A DNA stretch of 64,000 bases, from the NCBI RefSeq assembly GCF_004151275.2, contig NZ_CP130821.1:248001-312000 (forward strand), written 5' to 3'. Positions 36,457 through 47,070 of the stretch are shown here, piece after piece. The notes beneath the pieces are model-generated. The model ran no database searches and was not told where the DNA came from. It was given only the letters and a program-made list of their open reading frames with translations. This DNA is from Flavobacterium dauae. GTDB lineage: Bacteria; Bacteroidota; Bacteroidia; Flavobacteriales; Flavobacteriaceae. A program made the position numbers and the translations under genes. Each line of letters opens with the position of its first letter. Position 1 is the first letter of the stretch.

Positions 36457-36473
36457 TACTTAACCAACTTAAA
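36456..36473. repeat. 18-bp direct repeat, murC side of the insert
   Basis: TTACTTAACCAACTTAAA is an exact copy of the murG 3' end at 36965-36982 (codons FKLVK and stop, read on the minus strand). It abuts the murC ATG. Confidence 0.85.
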
Positions 36474-36478
36474 TTTTA

Positions 36479-36782
36479 TTACTGTTTTGATTTATTAATC
36501 AGTTTGTCAAAATCACTTTCGTATGTTCTGTCTTGTATTATCCTAAATTTAGCATATTCGCTTTCGGCTTTTAACTTGGCTTTTAGCATTGTTACTTTTC
36601 CTTTATCAGTTAAAATAGGATAATTAGAAAGTTCTAAAAAACGGTCTAAAATTTTGCCCATTGTTGCATGTTAAAAGCCATTCCACGTTGTGCATTACTA
36701 AATAAGCGGATACGATTCTGTTTAATTCTGAAATATGTTCGTGCGACAGATAATTTTTAACAATAGAAATATCGCTTTTCAA
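36479..36782 (-). pseudogene. Frameshifted fragment of a RhuM-family gene
   Basis: Three pieces in different frames line up with the C-terminal part of RhuM virulence-type proteins: SDISIVKNYLSHEHISELNR with IVSAYL; SNAQRGMAFNMQQWAKF; and the 60-residue frame 36479-36661 with LDRFLELSNYPILTDKGKV, then EYAKFRIIQDRTYESDFDKL. At least two frameshifts separate them and the N-terminal half is missing. RhuM genes are usually found in genomic islands near restriction systems. Here the fragment sits inside the dcw cluster, between murG and murC. Confidence 0.75.
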
Positions 36783-36883
36783 AACTTTACTTTAATAGAA
36801 AAATCTGCTGTATCGTTAGTTTGTCCGAAAACCATTGTTGACAGCAGAATAAAAAATGATAATATGTATTTTTTTATATTCAT
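36779..36883 (-). pseudogene. Truncated secreted-protein start
   Basis: A 34-residue frame begins with a clean signal peptide (MNIKKYILSFFILLSTMVFG) and stops at TGA 36779-36781, exactly where the RhuM fragment begins. It looks like the 5' end of a secreted protein gene joined to the RhuM remnant. It could in principle be expressed as a tiny peptide. Confidence 0.5.
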
Positions 36884-36888
36884 ATTTT

Positions 36889-36931
36889 ACTTCTCGATAC
36901 GCTCCATTTCATTACACTACTCGAAGTGACG
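36889..36931. repeat. REP-like repeat, long copy
   Basis: ACTTCTCGA and TCGAAGTGAC bound a 43-bp segment that is the inverted, longer counterpart of 29763-29787. It lies in the insert between murG and murC. Confidence 0.6.
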
Positions 36932-36964
36932 TTTGACTTTACAACTTTCTAACTTTTGACTTCT

Positions 36965-36982
36965 TTACTTAACCAACTTAAA
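36965..36982. repeat. 18-bp direct repeat, murG side of the insert
   Basis: TTACTTAACCAACTTAAA forms the stop codon and last five codons of murG and is duplicated at 36456-36473. Confidence 0.85.
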
Positions 36983-38059
36983 AATTTCTTTTACTATATC
37001 TTTTGTAGCATTTGGTAGTGCTAATGTTTTAATGTTTTTTGACAATGCTTCGGCAACCTGGTTGTTTGTTAGCAATCGTAGCATTTGTTCTTGAAACTCA
37101 CTGTCTAAATTGATTTCTGTCAACAAAACGGCTGCGTTTTTATCGGTAATGCTTTTGGCATTTTTTGTTTGATGATCTTCGGCAACATTGGGTGACGGAA
37201 TAAAAATCACCGGTTTGCCCACAATTGCCAATTCTGAAACTGATGATGCTCCGGCACGTGAAACAATAACATCGGCTGCGGCGAACAACAAATCCATTCG
37301 TTCTATGAAATCAAAAACAAAAACGTCTTCGTTGTTGTGGTATTTTTTATATTCGTTGATATAAAACTTACCACATTGCCAGATTACCTGAACATTTTGT
37401 TCTTTAAAAAGCGGCAGTTCCTTTTCTACCAACTGATTGATTCTGCGTGCACCCAAACTTCCGCCTAAAACAACTACTGTTTTTTTATTTTTTTGTAAAC
37501 CGTAAAAAAGTTGTCCTTCTTCTCGTTTTTCATCTATATTTAATAAATCCTGACGAACGGGATTTCCTGTTTTTATAATATTTTTTGATTTAAAATATCG
37601 TTCCAATCCATCATAAGCCACACAAACAGCATTTGCTTTTGGTGCCAACATTTTATTAGTGATACCGGGGTATGAATTTTGTTCCTGAATTACGGTCGGA
37701 ATATTCATATTTTGGGCAACTTTAACAATTGCTCCACTTGCAAATCCGCCGGTTCCAATAACTACATCGGGTTTAAACTCTTTGATGATTTTTCTTGATT
37801 TCATCAAGCTCGATAAAAACTTAACCGGAAACATAGCGTTATCTAAAGTTATTTTTCGTTGAATGCCCGAAATCCATAAACCTTTAATTTTGTAACCTGC
37901 TTGCGGTACTTTTTGCATTTCCATTTTATCTTGTGCACCCACAAACAAAATTTCGGCGTCAGGCAACTGAGCTTTAATTTCGTTTGCTATGGCAATTGCC
38001 GGATAAATGTGTCCGCCTGTGCCGCCGCCGCTAATGATAAATTTTGGATGTGCTTTCAT
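36965..38059 (-). CDS. murG: UDP-GlcNAc:lipid I N-acetylglucosaminyltransferase
   Basis: The 364-residue GT-B enzyme adds GlcNAc to lipid I to form lipid II on the inner face of the membrane. Hallmarks are [17 protein letters not shown], the middle [11 protein letters not shown], and the C-terminal donor site [20 protein letters not shown]. It starts 2 nt after ftsW. The tightly packed cluster is interrupted immediately after its stop codon. Confidence 0.97.
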   Translation of the reverse strand: MKAHPKFIISGGGTGGHIYPAIAIANEIKAQLPDAEILFVGAQDKMEMQKVPQAGYKIKGLWISGIQRKITLDNAMFPVKFLSSLMKSRKIIKEFKPDVVIGTGGFASGAIVKVAQNMNIPTVIQEQNSYPGITNKMLAPKANAVCVAYDGLERYFKSKNIIKTGNPVRQDLLNIDEKREEGQLFYGLQKNKKTVVVLGGSLGARRINQLVEKELPLFKEQNVQVIWQCGKFYINEYKKYHNNEDVFVFDFIERMDLLFAAADVIVSRAGASSVSELAIVGKPVIFIPSPNVAEDHQTKNAKSITDKNAAVLLTEINLDSEFQEQMLRLLTNNQVAEALSKNIKTLALPNATKDIVKEIFKLVK

Positions 38060-38061
38060 AA

Positions 38062-39324
38062 CTATTTATTTAAAACTGCCTGCATAGGGTTATCGCCTAA
38101 ATCTTCTTCTGTTGTTATTGTATCTTGTTCTTCTAACAATTGCTTAAATTCTTCTTGTTTGCGTTCACGATCTGCCAATTGTTGTTTTACTTGTTCTTCT
38201 TTTCGGGAAATACTTAAAATGATTCCCAATGATACACACGTCATCCAGATAGATGTACCGCCGGAACTTACTAACGGAAGTGGCTGACCTGTTGTTGGAA
38301 AAATTTCTACCGCCACGCCCATATTGATGAATGCTTGAAAAACGATGGAAAACCCGAGTCCGAAAGAAAGGTATTTTCCAAACAAATTAGGTGCTTTGTT
38401 GCTAACCACCAGAAAGCGGAATAATAAAAGAACATAGACAATTAATATTGACATACCGCCTAAAAAACCAAATTCTTCAACAATAATGGCATAAATAAAA
38501 TCGGATGATGATTGCGGTAAAAAGTTCTTTTGAACACTTTTACCAGGACCAACACCAAACATTTGTCCTTGTGCAATGGCAATTTTTGCATTCTCGATCT
38601 GGTAACGGTCTTCGTTTTTATCTTCAGAACCAAAACGGTCAAAACGGGCTTCCCATGTTTTGTAACGTGACGGAGCCATATCGGGAAAAGCCTTAAACAT
38701 TCCAATTGCAACAACAATTAATATCGCACCTGCTGCAATAATTTTTGCCATATATTTTATAGGGTATTTTCCTACATAAAGTAATAAGCCAATAGTGAAA
38801 AGTATGATTGCCGCGGTTGATAAATTTGATGGTAAAATGGGTAATACAACGGCACCAATAGGTACGCCAAGCCATAAAAGCGACCAGCCAAAAGTGTATT
38901 TTTCATCGGCAAAACGCCATAAAAACCACGAAATGTAGGCTATTAAAGCAATCCAACCTAATGACGATGGCTGAAACGAAATGTTTAACAATGGAATTTT
39001 TAACCATCGGCTTGCATTGGCTCCGCCAATCATCATTCCTTGTAAAGAAGTGATGATCAATAAAGCAGTAACAGGCAGCCAGGCAATTGGGGCGATGAAT
39101 TTTAGTCGGTCAAAAGGAATGCGATGAATGAAAAATATGATGAAAATTCCTACAAAAATATGTCCGAAATGTTTAAAAAGTAATCCTACAATGGTACCTG
39201 TACCAACAACGTGCACCAGGTTGGTACTTGCGCTAAATACTGGCATAAACGAGAATAGGGCAAGTAGCACAACGTACGCCCATATAGCTTTATCGCCTTG
39301 AAATTGGGATAATAACTTTCTCAT
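38062..39324 (-). CDS. ftsW: Septal peptidoglycan polymerase FtsW
   Basis: The 420-residue SEDS protein has about ten membrane helices. The extracellular motif region includes [20 protein letters not shown], and the last helices include the conserved [10 protein letters not shown] charged cytoplasmic tail follows. It polymerises lipid II at the septum together with the FtsI transpeptidase, encoded upstream. Its position in the dcw cluster supports FtsW over RodA. It starts 5 nt after murD. Confidence 0.95.
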   Translation of the reverse strand: MRKLLSQFQGDKAIWAYVVLLALFSFMPVFSASTNLVHVVGTGTIVGLLFKHFGHIFVGIFIIFFIHRIPFDRLKFIAPIAWLPVTALLIITSLQGMMIGGANASRWLKIPLLNISFQPSSLGWIALIAYISWFLWRFADEKYTFGWSLLWLGVPIGAVVLPILPSNLSTAAIILFTIGLLLYVGKYPIKYMAKIIAAGAILIVVAIGMFKAFPDMAPSRYKTWEARFDRFGSEDKNEDRYQIENAKIAIAQGQMFGVGPGKSVQKNFLPQSSSDFIYAIIVEEFGFLGGMSILIVYVLLLFRFLVVSNKAPNLFGKYLSFGLGFSIVFQAFINMGVAVEIFPTTGQPLPLVSSGGTSIWMTCVSLGIILSISRKEEQVKQQLADRERKQEEFKQLLEEQDTITTEEDLGDNPMQAVLNK

Positions 39325-39329
39325 TTTGT

Positions 39330-40661
39330 TTATAATTTTTGTACTTCGTTTTTAAATTGTGTTCCGCGGTCTTCGTAGCTTGTAAATAAATCGAAACTTG
39401 CACAAGCTGGTGACAATAAAACGGTATCGCCTTCTTCTGATGCTTTTGATGCCAGTTTTACGGCTTCTTCCATTGACGATGCTTCTACGATAATATCAAC
39501 AATTGGCGAAAACGCATTGATGATCTTGGTGTTATCAATTCCCAGACAAATAATGGCCTTCACTTTTTCGTGAACAAACGACATTAATTCGTCGTAATCG
39601 TTTCCTTTGTCAACACCACCAACAATCCACACAGTGGGCTTATTCATACTTTCCAAGGCAAAATACGTAGCATTTACGTTGGTTGCCTTAGAATCGTTAA
39701 TGTATTGTACTTTATTAATTTTAGCAACTTTCTCTAAACGGTGTTCTGCATTTTGAAAATTTGATAAACTCTCACGGATGGTTTGTTTGCGAACACGCAT
39801 CATTTGTGCGACTAATGTGGCTGCCATAGCATTTTTTACGTTGTGTTTTCCTTCAATTGCAATTTCGTTTACCGGAATAGTGATTTCTTCGTTATTTATC
39901 ATTGCTGTAATATTATTGTTTTTTAAATAAGCTCCGTTTTCAAATGTTTTTGTTAGTGAAAAAGGAACTAATTGTGCTTTTGTTTGGTTATTGTTAAGCC
40001 AGTTGTTAATGGCTTCGTCGTCTGCATCGTAAATCAAATAATCTTCGCTGGTTTGATTCATTGTGATACGAAATTTAGATGCAATGTAATTTCCGTATTT
40101 ATAATCGTATCGATCCAAATGATCGGGACTGATGTTTGTAATTACGGCGATGTGCGGCTTGTAATCAATGTTTCCGTCTAATTGAAAACTGCTTAATTCT
40201 AATACAAACAATTTTTCGGGATCTATCGCAACTTGTTTTGCATAACTTTCACCAATGTTTCCTGCCAACCCCACATCTAAACCGCCTTGTTTTAACAAAT
40301 GATGTGTTAAAAGGGTAGTGGTGGTTTTTCCGTTGCTGCCCGTAATTGCGATTGATGTGTTTTTTGCAAATTGATACACAAATTCAATTTCAGATATTAC
40401 CTTGATGTCTTTCTCGTGCAATTTTTTTACAATGGGGGCTTTATCCGGAATTCCCGGACTTTTTACAACAACATCGGCATTTAAAATTTTACTTTCGGTA
40501 TGCTGTTGTTGTTCCCAATCGATTTCGTTTTGTATAAGAACTTGTTGATACTTTTCGCTGATGGATCCAAAATCGGATACAAAAACCTCGTAACCTTCTT
40601 TTTTTCCTAACAAAGCAGTGCCTACACCACTTTCTCCTGCACCTAAAATAACCAATCTCAT
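39330..40661 (-). CDS. murD: UDP-N-acetylmuramoylalanine--D-glutamate ligase
   Basis: The 443-residue Mur ligase adds D-glutamate. It starts MRLVILGAGESGVGTALLG and has the ATP loop AITGSNGKTTTTLL and the central INDSKATNVNAT. The frame is open to 40721, but that would overlap mraY by 58 bases. ATG 40661 lies 2 nt after mraY and matches the family start. Confidence 0.97.
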   Translation of the reverse strand: MRLVILGAGESGVGTALLGKKEGYEVFVSDFGSISEKYQQVLIQNEIDWEQQQHTESKILNADVVVKSPGIPDKAPIVKKLHEKDIKVISEIEFVYQFAKNTSIAITGSNGKTTTTLLTHHLLKQGGLDVGLAGNIGESYAKQVAIDPEKLFVLELSSFQLDGNIDYKPHIAVITNISPDHLDRYDYKYGNYIASKFRITMNQTSEDYLIYDADDEAINNWLNNNQTKAQLVPFSLTKTFENGAYLKNNNITAMINNEEITIPVNEIAIEGKHNVKNAMAATLVAQMMRVRKQTIRESLSNFQNAEHRLEKVAKINKVQYINDSKATNVNATYFALESMNKPTVWIVGGVDKGNDYDELMSFVHEKVKAIICLGIDNTKIINAFSPIVDIIVEASSMEEAVKLASKASEEGDTVLLSPACASFDLFTSYEDRGTQFKNEVQKL

Positions 40662-40663
40662 TT

Positions 40664-41872
40664 TTATCTTAATTTTAATGACACTACGCAGAAAATGGCT
40701 AAAAAGATTCCTACAATCCAAAAACGGGTAACAATCTTACTTTCGTGATAGCCTTTTTTCTGATAATGATGGTGTAAAGGTGACATTAACAAGATACGTC
40801 TGCCTTCGCCATATTTTCGTTTGGTGTATTTAAAATAGGAAACCTGTAACACCACCGATAAATTTTCTGCAAGAAAAATTCCACACAAAACAGGAATCAA
40901 CAATTCTTTGCGAACGGCAATTGCCAGTACAGCAATGACTCCGCCAATGGTTAAGCTTCCTGTATCGCCCATAAAAACTTGTGCCGGGAAAGCGTTATAC
41001 CAAAGAAAACCAACGAGTGCACCTACAAAAGCGGCGATGAAAACCGTCATTTCGCCCGAATTGGGTATGTACATAATGTTGAGGTAATTTGCAAAAATAA
41101 AGTTACCCGAAACAAATGCAAAAATCCCCAGGGCTACAACAGTAATAGCCGATGTTCCTGCTGCCAATCCATCAATGCCGTCGGTAAGGTTGGCTCCGTT
41201 TGAAACGGCTGTTACGATAAAAATTACAATGGGAATAAAAATCAGCCAAACGTAATTTTCATACCCGTCGCCCATCCAAGAAATTAACTGTCCGTAATCA
41301 AATTCGTTGTTCTTTAAAAACGGAATGGTTGTAGCGGTTGATTTAATATCAAACTGACTTGTAATGCCTGTGTCTAACAAAATGCTTGGGGTATCGCGTA
41401 CGGTTACATTTGGGTGGAAATAGAAAATAGATCCAACAATGATTCCCAATCCAATTTGTCCCACCACTTTAAATCTTCCTTTTAATCCTTCTTTGTCCTT
41501 TTTAAAAACTTTAATGTAATCGTCTAAAAATCCAATAATGCCCATCCAAACGGTGGTTAAGATTAAAACCAAGACATAAATATTTTCTAATCTTGCCAAT
41601 AAAAGTACCGGAATCAACGTTGCCATAATGATGATGATTCCACCCATTGTTGGTGTTCCGGCTTTTTCGTTTTGTCCTTCCAAACCTAATTCGCGAACGG
41701 TTTCGCCAATTTGCTGGCGACGAAGATAGCTGATGATTTTTTTACCAAATATGGTTGAAATCAACAACGACAAGATAAACGCAATTCCTGATCGGAATGT
41801 GATGAATTGATACAGTGCCGATCCCGGAAAATCGAACAATGAGTCTAAATATTTTAGTAAATAGTACAGCAT
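40664..41872 (-). CDS. mraY: Phospho-N-acetylmuramoyl-pentapeptide transferase
   Basis: The 402-residue polytopic membrane enzyme moves phospho-MurNAc-pentapeptide to undecaprenyl phosphate to make lipid I. Visible signatures are [28 protein letters not shown], the [12 protein letters not shown] motif and [12 protein letters not shown], with [10 protein letters not shown] near the end. The long loop between the aspartate motifs is usual for Bacteroidota. It lies 1 nt after murE. Confidence 0.97.
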   Translation of the reverse strand: MLYYLLKYLDSLFDFPGSALYQFITFRSGIAFILSLLISTIFGKKIISYLRRQQIGETVRELGLEGQNEKAGTPTMGGIIIIMATLIPVLLLARLENIYVLVLILTTVWMGIIGFLDDYIKVFKKDKEGLKGRFKVVGQIGLGIIVGSIFYFHPNVTVRDTPSILLDTGITSQFDIKSTATTIPFLKNNEFDYGQLISWMGDGYENYVWLIFIPIVIFIVTAVSNGANLTDGIDGLAAGTSAITVVALGIFAFVSGNFIFANYLNIMYIPNSGEMTVFIAAFVGALVGFLWYNAFPAQVFMGDTGSLTIGGVIAVLAIAVRKELLIPVLCGIFLAENLSVVLQVSYFKYTKRKYGEGRRILLMSPLHHHYQKKGYHESKIVTRFWIVGIFLAIFCVVSLKLR

Positions 41873-41873
41873 T

Positions 41874-43337
41874 TTACTTATTGAATTCGTTTAAAAATTT
41901 ACTAACTTCTTCCATATCGTTAAAGTGGTGTTTTACCCCTTTAATTTCCTGATAATCTTCGTGTCCTTTGCCTGCAATTAAAATAATATCGCCTTCTTTT
42001 GCCATTTTACAAGCTGTTTTTATTGCCTGATGACGATCTTCAATAGTGATGTATCGGTTGGTATTTTGAGCTTCTACGCCGCTTTCGATCTCTTTTAAAA
42101 TTTCAAAAGGATCTTCGTTTCGCGGATTGTCTGATGTAAAAATCACCGTATCGCTCATTTCGGTTGCAATACGCCCCATAACCGGACGTTTTTCTTTATC
42201 TCGGTTTCCGCCACAGCCAACAACTGTAAACAGTTGTTCATTAAATGTTCTTATTTCCGAAATGGTTTTTAAAACATTTTCTAAGGCATCGGGTGTGTGA
42301 GCGTAATCTACAATTGCGGTAATTTTGGTTTTTGATACAATGAACTGAAAGCGTCCCGACACGCTTTTTAACGTGCTTAAGTGTAGTAAAACCTCTTCTT
42401 TGCTTAAACCTAATTCGGTTGCGGCTGTGTAAATTGCTAGTAAATTTGATGCGTTAAATTTGCCGATTAGTTGTACCCAAACCTCTTGGTTGTTGATGTT
42501 TAATAACATTCCGTTGAACTGACTTTCGATGATTTTCCCGTGAACGTCAGCCACATTCTGAATGCTGTACATTATTTTTTTTGCAGAGCAGTTTTGCAAC
42601 ATATAAGCACCATTTTTGTCATCGGCATTACTGATGGCAAAAGATGTTTTAGCGAGTGAATCGAAAAATGATTTTTTTACGTTGCGATACTCTGCAAATG
42701 TTTTGTGATAATCTAAATGATCGTGTGATAAATTTGTGAAGATTCCTCCTTTAAAAGCCAGTGCGGCAGCACGTTTTTGGGCAATGCCGTGCGAACTTAC
42801 TTCCATAAAACAATAACTGTAACCCGCCTGAACCATTTGGTTTAAATAGTGATTGATTGTTATAGAATCGGGTGTGGTGTGGGTTGCAGGGTATTCCTCT
42901 TCGCCTACCAATATTTTTACGGTAGATAACAAACCTACTTTATAGCCTGCCTTAGTGAACAATTGATGTAGTAAGGTAGCAATAGTGGTTTTACCATTTG
43001 TGCCTGTAATGCCTACCAATGCTAATTTCTCTGATGGATTGTTGTAAAAATTAGAGGCGATATGTGCCAGTGCATCATTGGCATCGTTAACCTGCACATA
43101 AGTTACCGTATCAAGAAAAGTAGCCGGAGTATCTTCATAAATAATTGCAACGGCACCGTTTTCTATGGCTTTTTCTATGTAATCGTGTCCGTTTGAAAGA
43201 GTCCCTTTTTGTGCGATAAACACACAGTTTTGAGATACTTTGCGAGAATCAAAGACAATATCCGAAACCTCCACACTGGTAGATCCTCGAACAGCATCAA
43301 TGGATACTTTGTATAATATGTCTTTTAATTTTTTCAA
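41874..43337 (-). CDS. murE: UDP-MurNAc-tripeptide ligase MurE (meso-DAP type)
   Basis: The 487-residue Mur ligase adds the third stem-peptide residue. It has the ATP loop [15 protein letters not shown] and the amino acid specificity motif DNPR ([10 protein letters not shown]), which indicates meso-diaminopimelate. The start codon is TTG (43337), overlapping the ftsI stop as [17 protein letters not shown] is the normal family start, so the rare codon is credible and suggests coupling to ftsI. Confidence 0.95.
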   Translation of the reverse strand: MKKLKDILYKVSIDAVRGSTSVEVSDIVFDSRKVSQNCVFIAQKGTLSNGHDYIEKAIENGAVAIIYEDTPATFLDTVTYVQVNDANDALAHIASNFYNNPSEKLALVGITGTNGKTTIATLLHQLFTKAGYKVGLLSTVKILVGEEEYPATHTTPDSITINHYLNQMVQAGYSYCFMEVSSHGIAQKRAAALAFKGGIFTNLSHDHLDYHKTFAEYRNVKKSFFDSLAKTSFAISNADDKNGAYMLQNCSAKKIMYSIQNVADVHGKIIESQFNGMLLNINNQEVWVQLIGKFNASNLLAIYTAATELGLSKEEVLLHLSTLKSVSGRFQFIVSKTKITAIVDYAHTPDALENVLKTISEIRTFNEQLFTVVGCGGNRDKEKRPVMGRIATEMSDTVIFTSDNPRNEDPFEILKEIESGVEAQNTNRYITIEDRHQAIKTACKMAKEGDIILIAGKGHEDYQEIKGVKHHFNDMEEVSKFLNEFNK

Positions 43338-45331
43338 CTTAATTCTAATGTAATTGTTTGTTGTTTTGTAATTTTTTCTCCGTTTTTAACCGATTGTCTA
43401 ATAACTTTTCCTGTACCTGCGGTTTGTACTTTTAAACCTAAGTTCTCAAGTATTGCTACGGCATCCATTGCGGGTAAACCTACTACATCTGGCATAATAT
43501 TGCCTGATTGTTTTACACGGGCGTAATAGTTTTTATAGCTTTTTACCGCTTTTGGTAAAGGAGATTCAATATCTTTAATTTCGTTTACCGACGGTACATC
43601 GGTAAATATTTTTTGTGCAATGCGTTTAAAAACCGGACCTGCTACATCGCCACCGTAATAACTGTGTTTTGTTGGTCGGTGAATAACTACAATACATGAA
43701 TATTTTGGATTGTCGGCAGGGAAATATCCTACAAACGATGAAGCGTAATACATACCGCCTTTTGCCTTACCGTAGTTCATTTGTGCCGTTCCGGTTTTTC
43801 CTGCCATTGAAAAATCGGGCGAGTACAATCTTTTTCCTGTACCTCTTAGAACAACATTTTTTAGAACGGTTTGCATTTTTTTAATTACTTCAGGTTTCAC
43901 AATTTGTGGGTTAATAACCTCTTTGTCAAATGTGCGAATGGTTCTATGCACATCTTTAATTTCTTTAACAAATTGTGGTTTTACCATTTCGCCATTGTTT
44001 GCAACAGCATTATATAACGTTAGTGTTTGTAACGGTGTTACTAAAATTCCGTAACCATAAGCCATCCACGGCAAGGCAATTTTACTCCAGTTTCGGTCGC
44101 CTGGTACTGGAATATATGATGCCGGTTCGCCTTTTAAATCGATTCCCAAAGTACCGTTAAAACCAAAGGTTTTTAATTTATCGGTAAAATCCTTCGGATG
44201 ATCTTTATATGCCTGATAAACCGCTTGTGTTACTACGGTGTTTGACGATACTTCAAATCCGCGAGCCAACGAAATTTTTCCGTAACCTCTTCTGTTAGAA
44301 TCGGTAACTCTTCTGTTAGAAAAAGTTACCACCCCGTTGTGGGTGTCGTAAATTGTTGCTGTATCGGCTTTTCCATCGTCTAACAAGGCTAAATAAGATG
44401 CCAGTTTAAAGGTAGAGCCAGGATCCTGACGTTCTAAAACAGCATAATTAATGGTTTCTCTATACGAACCGTCGCCAATTTTGCCAAGGTTTGAAATGGC
44501 TTTAACCTCGCCGGTATTGGTTTCCATAACAACCACTGTTCCGTGGTCAGCTTCGTAATATTCCAATGAACTTAATAACGCATGGTGGGCAATATCTTGA
44601 ATATATACATCAATGGTTGTGGTAATGTCGTAACCATCTTGTGGTTCTATTTCGTTTTCATCGTGAATAGGTTTCCACAGGTTTTTAGACATTTTCTGTA
44701 CTTTTCTTCTACCTTCTTTACCTGTTAAATAATCGGTAAAAGCGGCTTCAATTCCTTTTCTGGTTATTGTTTTATCATCGTTAACGCGTTCGTAACCTAT
44801 GGTTCTGTTGGCAATCATTCCCATGGGATATTCGCGTACATTTACCTGGTTTACAATCATTCCGCCTTTGTATTTTCCTAAATTAAACAGCGGAAACGAT
44901 TTTAGTTTCATATACTGCGTATAGCTTAATTTGGTGGCAATGTGTATGTATCTTTTTTGGTTTGAACGAGCTTTTCTGAAATAAGATTTGTATTCGCTTG
45001 CCGATTTTTCAGGAATAAATTTTGCTAAAGAATCCGAAAAAGGTTCAATATATTTCTCAAAATTTTTCCTTGATGGCGACATTGGGTCAAAATAAACCGT
45101 GTATTTTGGGATTGATGTTGCCAGTAAGCTGCCATCTGCCGAATAGATATTTCCACGGTTTGCCGGAATAATCTGGTCTTTAATCGTTAAACTGTCGGCT
45201 TTGCTACGCCAATGCTCGCCTTCTTTAAATTGAATAATGCTCATTTTGGCAAAAATGGCGATACCAATGGCAAGCATTCCAAAGAAAACAAAGTAAATTC
45301 TGTTATTTTCGTTCTTTTTTGCTAATCCCAT
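43334..45331 (-). CDS. ftsI: Division transpeptidase FtsI (PBP3) with PASTA domain
   Basis: The 665-residue class B penicillin-binding protein has one N-terminal membrane helix (about 10-30) and a dimerisation domain. The transpeptidase domain carries the active-site triad PGSTFKL (SxxK), SSNTVV (SxN) and KTGTAQ (KTG). A C-terminal PASTA domain (about 605-663, MPDVVGLPAMDAVAIL) follows. It crosslinks septal peptidoglycan with FtsW. It overlaps ftsL by 10 nt and murE by 4 nt. Confidence 0.96.
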   Translation of the reverse strand: MGLAKKNENNRIYFVFFGMLAIGIAIFAKMSIIQFKEGEHWRSKADSLTIKDQIIPANRGNIYSADGSLLATSIPKYTVYFDPMSPSRKNFEKYIEPFSDSLAKFIPEKSASEYKSYFRKARSNQKRYIHIATKLSYTQYMKLKSFPLFNLGKYKGGMIVNQVNVREYPMGMIANRTIGYERVNDDKTITRKGIEAAFTDYLTGKEGRRKVQKMSKNLWKPIHDENEIEPQDGYDITTTIDVYIQDIAHHALLSSLEYYEADHGTVVVMETNTGEVKAISNLGKIGDGSYRETINYAVLERQDPGSTFKLASYLALLDDGKADTATIYDTHNGVVTFSNRRVTDSNRRGYGKISLARGFEVSSNTVVTQAVYQAYKDHPKDFTDKLKTFGFNGTLGIDLKGEPASYIPVPGDRNWSKIALPWMAYGYGILVTPLQTLTLYNAVANNGEMVKPQFVKEIKDVHRTIRTFDKEVINPQIVKPEVIKKMQTVLKNVVLRGTGKRLYSPDFSMAGKTGTAQMNYGKAKGGMYYASSFVGYFPADNPKYSCIVVIHRPTKHSYYGGDVAGPVFKRIAQKIFTDVPSVNEIKDIESPLPKAVKSYKNYYARVKQSGNIMPDVVGLPAMDAVAILENLGLKVQTAGTGKVIRQSVKNGEKITKQQTITLELS

Positions 45332-45660
45332 AGTTCATACCATTTTTTTTCTTTCTCGACAACAACTTTGATTTTTTTAGGAGGAACCGATGATGGTAAA
45401 ATTTCATAAACTTCCATTTGTTTAGAAATGTTCGATTCCATTCGCAATTGCATCAATTCAGATCTTTTATCAACAAATTCAGATCGTAATTCTTTAACCT
45501 GTTCGGTTAATTCCTTAACTTTCATTGTTTTTTGTTCGTAAAAGTGGTTGTTTGCAATAAGTACCAACGTCCAAAAAACAATGTATATAATAAAAAGCCA
45601 ATTCTTTAGCGATTGCCCTTCGACCAAAAATTTTGCTTTTATTATACTGTTTAAACCCAT
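45322..45660 (-). CDS. ftsL: FtsL-like cell division protein
   Basis: The 112-residue bitopic protein has one membrane helix (about 20-38) and a short periplasmic coiled coil (MKVKELTEQVKELRSEFVDK). Sequence similarity is weak in this family. Size, topology and position between rsmH and ftsI identify it as the FtsL partner of FtsQ and the FtsW/FtsI pair. Confidence 0.88.
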   Translation of the reverse strand: MGLNSIIKAKFLVEGQSLKNWLFIIYIVFWTLVLIANNHFYEQKTMKVKELTEQVKELRSEFVDKRSELMQLRMESNISKQMEVYEILPSSVPPKKIKVVVEKEKKWYELWD

Positions 45661-45661
45661 T

Positions 45662-46573
45662 TTACTTTTTTTCTGCTATTCTTAATTTGGCACTTCGTGC
45701 ACGGTTATTCTGTTTAATTTCTTCATCGGTTGGAACAATTAGTTTTCCTATGTTTTCAAAAGGAACTTCAAATCTTCCGAAAAAATCGCGTTCTGGTTCG
45801 CCTTCAAACATTCCGTTTTTTATAAAGCGTTTTACCAATCGATCTTCTAAAGAATGATACGATATTACGCTTAAACGCCCACCCGGTTTTAGTATTTCTA
45901 ACGATTGTTCCAAGAATTCTTTTAAAGCATCCATTTCTTGATTTACTTCGATACGAATTGCCTGATAAATCTGTGCTAATATTTTGTTGCTTTTATGTGC
46001 CGGTAAAAACCGTGACAATATTTTTTTTAACTGTTCTGAATTTTTTATTGGTTCTTCTTTTCGTGCGGTTACAATTGCTGCAGCCAAACCACGTGCATTG
46101 TTTAATTCGCCGTAAGAGAAAAACATTTTGCTTAATGCGGCTTCGTCATAATCATTAATTACTTCGTAGGCAGAAAGACTGTTGTTTTGGTTCATACGCA
46201 TATCCAGATCGGCATCAAATCGAGTTGAAAATCCTCTTTCGGCAACATCAAACTGATGAGATGATACACCAAAATCGCCCAAAATTCCGTCAACCTGCTT
46301 AATGCCGTACACGCGTAAAAAGCGTTTTATAAAGCGGAAATTTTCGTTTATCAGCGTAAATCGATCATCGTCAATGGTATTTTTTAACGCATCGGTATCC
46401 TGATCAAAAGCAAACAATTTTCCGTTGGGTCCCAAGTGGCGTATAATTTCTTTTGAATGTCCGCCGCCGCCAAAAGTAACATCAACATAAATTCCGTCTG
46501 GCTTTATGTTTAAACCGTTAACCGTTTCTTTTAAAAGTACGGGGTTGTGATATTCGTATTCGTTATGCTCCAT
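45662..46573 (-). CDS. rsmH: 16S rRNA (cytosine1402-N4)-methyltransferase
   Basis: The 303-residue SAM enzyme (formerly MraW) methylates C1402 of 16S rRNA in the P site. It has the N-terminal HNPVLLKETVNGL, the SAM motif VDVTFGGGGHSKEII, and ILGDFGVSSHQFD. The C-terminus has ISYHSLEDRLVKRFI and NNRARSAKLRIAEK. It overlaps mraZ by 11 nt. Confidence 0.97.
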   Translation of the reverse strand: MEHNEYEYHNPVLLKETVNGLNIKPDGIYVDVTFGGGGHSKEIIRHLGPNGKLFAFDQDTDALKNTIDDDRFTLINENFRFIKRFLRVYGIKQVDGILGDFGVSSHQFDVAERGFSTRFDADLDMRMNQNNSLSAYEVINDYDEAALSKMFFSYGELNNARGLAAAIVTARKEEPIKNSEQLKKILSRFLPAHKSNKILAQIYQAIRIEVNQEMDALKEFLEQSLEILKPGGRLSVISYHSLEDRLVKRFIKNGMFEGEPERDFFGRFEVPFENIGKLIVPTDEEIKQNNRARSAKLRIAEKK

Positions 46574-47024
46574 AATTATTTATTGATCCCATCACTTCTT
46601 CGGCTAAATCGCCAAAGTCAATTTCTTCATCGTTTACAATTTGTTCGTATAAATCTTTATCCCAGATTTCAATCAGGTTAATTTTCGATGAAAACACCAC
46701 GTCTTTAGAAATATTTGCGAATTCAACCAAATCTTTACTTATTTGCAAACGTCCGGCGTCATCGATATCCACTATCTTTACACCCGCCATAAACTTGCGA
46801 ATAAAGGTGTCTGCTTTGCGGTTAAAACGGTTTAATTCGTTTAATTTTTCTAACATTTTGTTCCATTCGTTCATTGGCCAAAGTTCTACGCATTTCTCAT
46901 AAACAGAGCGTTTTAAGATAAAACCATCGCCAACAGAAATCAGTTGTTTTTTTAATGCAGCAGGTATCAACACCCTTCCTTTGGTGTCAATTTTACATTC
47001 GTATGTACCTACTATTGGTTGCAT
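46563..47024 (-). CDS. mraZ: MraZ, transcriptional regulator of the dcw cluster
   Basis: The 153-residue protein has two AbrB-like swapped-hairpin repeats: GTYECKIDTKGRVLIPAALK and, in the second half, VDIDDAGRLQISKDLVEFA. MraZ forms ring-shaped oligomers that bind direct repeats upstream of its own gene and repress the cluster. Three 10-bp boxes lie over its promoter. It is the first gene of the transcript. Confidence 0.97.
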   Translation of the reverse strand: MQPIVGTYECKIDTKGRVLIPAALKKQLISVGDGFILKRSVYEKCVELWPMNEWNKMLEKLNELNRFNRKADTFIRKFMAGVKIVDIDDAGRLQISKDLVEFANISKDVVFSSKINLIEIWDKDLYEQIVNDEEIDFGDLAEEVMGSINNYGA

Positions 47025-47053
47025 TAAATTTCTAGATTAGATTAATTACAAAA

Positions 47054-47061
47054 CAAAAGTA
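47054..47061 (-). promoter_or_regulatory. -7 promoter box of the dcw cluster
   Basis: On the minus strand this reads TACTTTTG, a full TAnnTTTG match, 29 nt before the mraZ ATG. The rest of the 325-bp gap (47025-47349) holds the MraZ boxes and the divergent hydrolase promoter; nothing else is evident. Confidence 0.65.
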
Positions 47062-47070
47062 ATTAAAATT

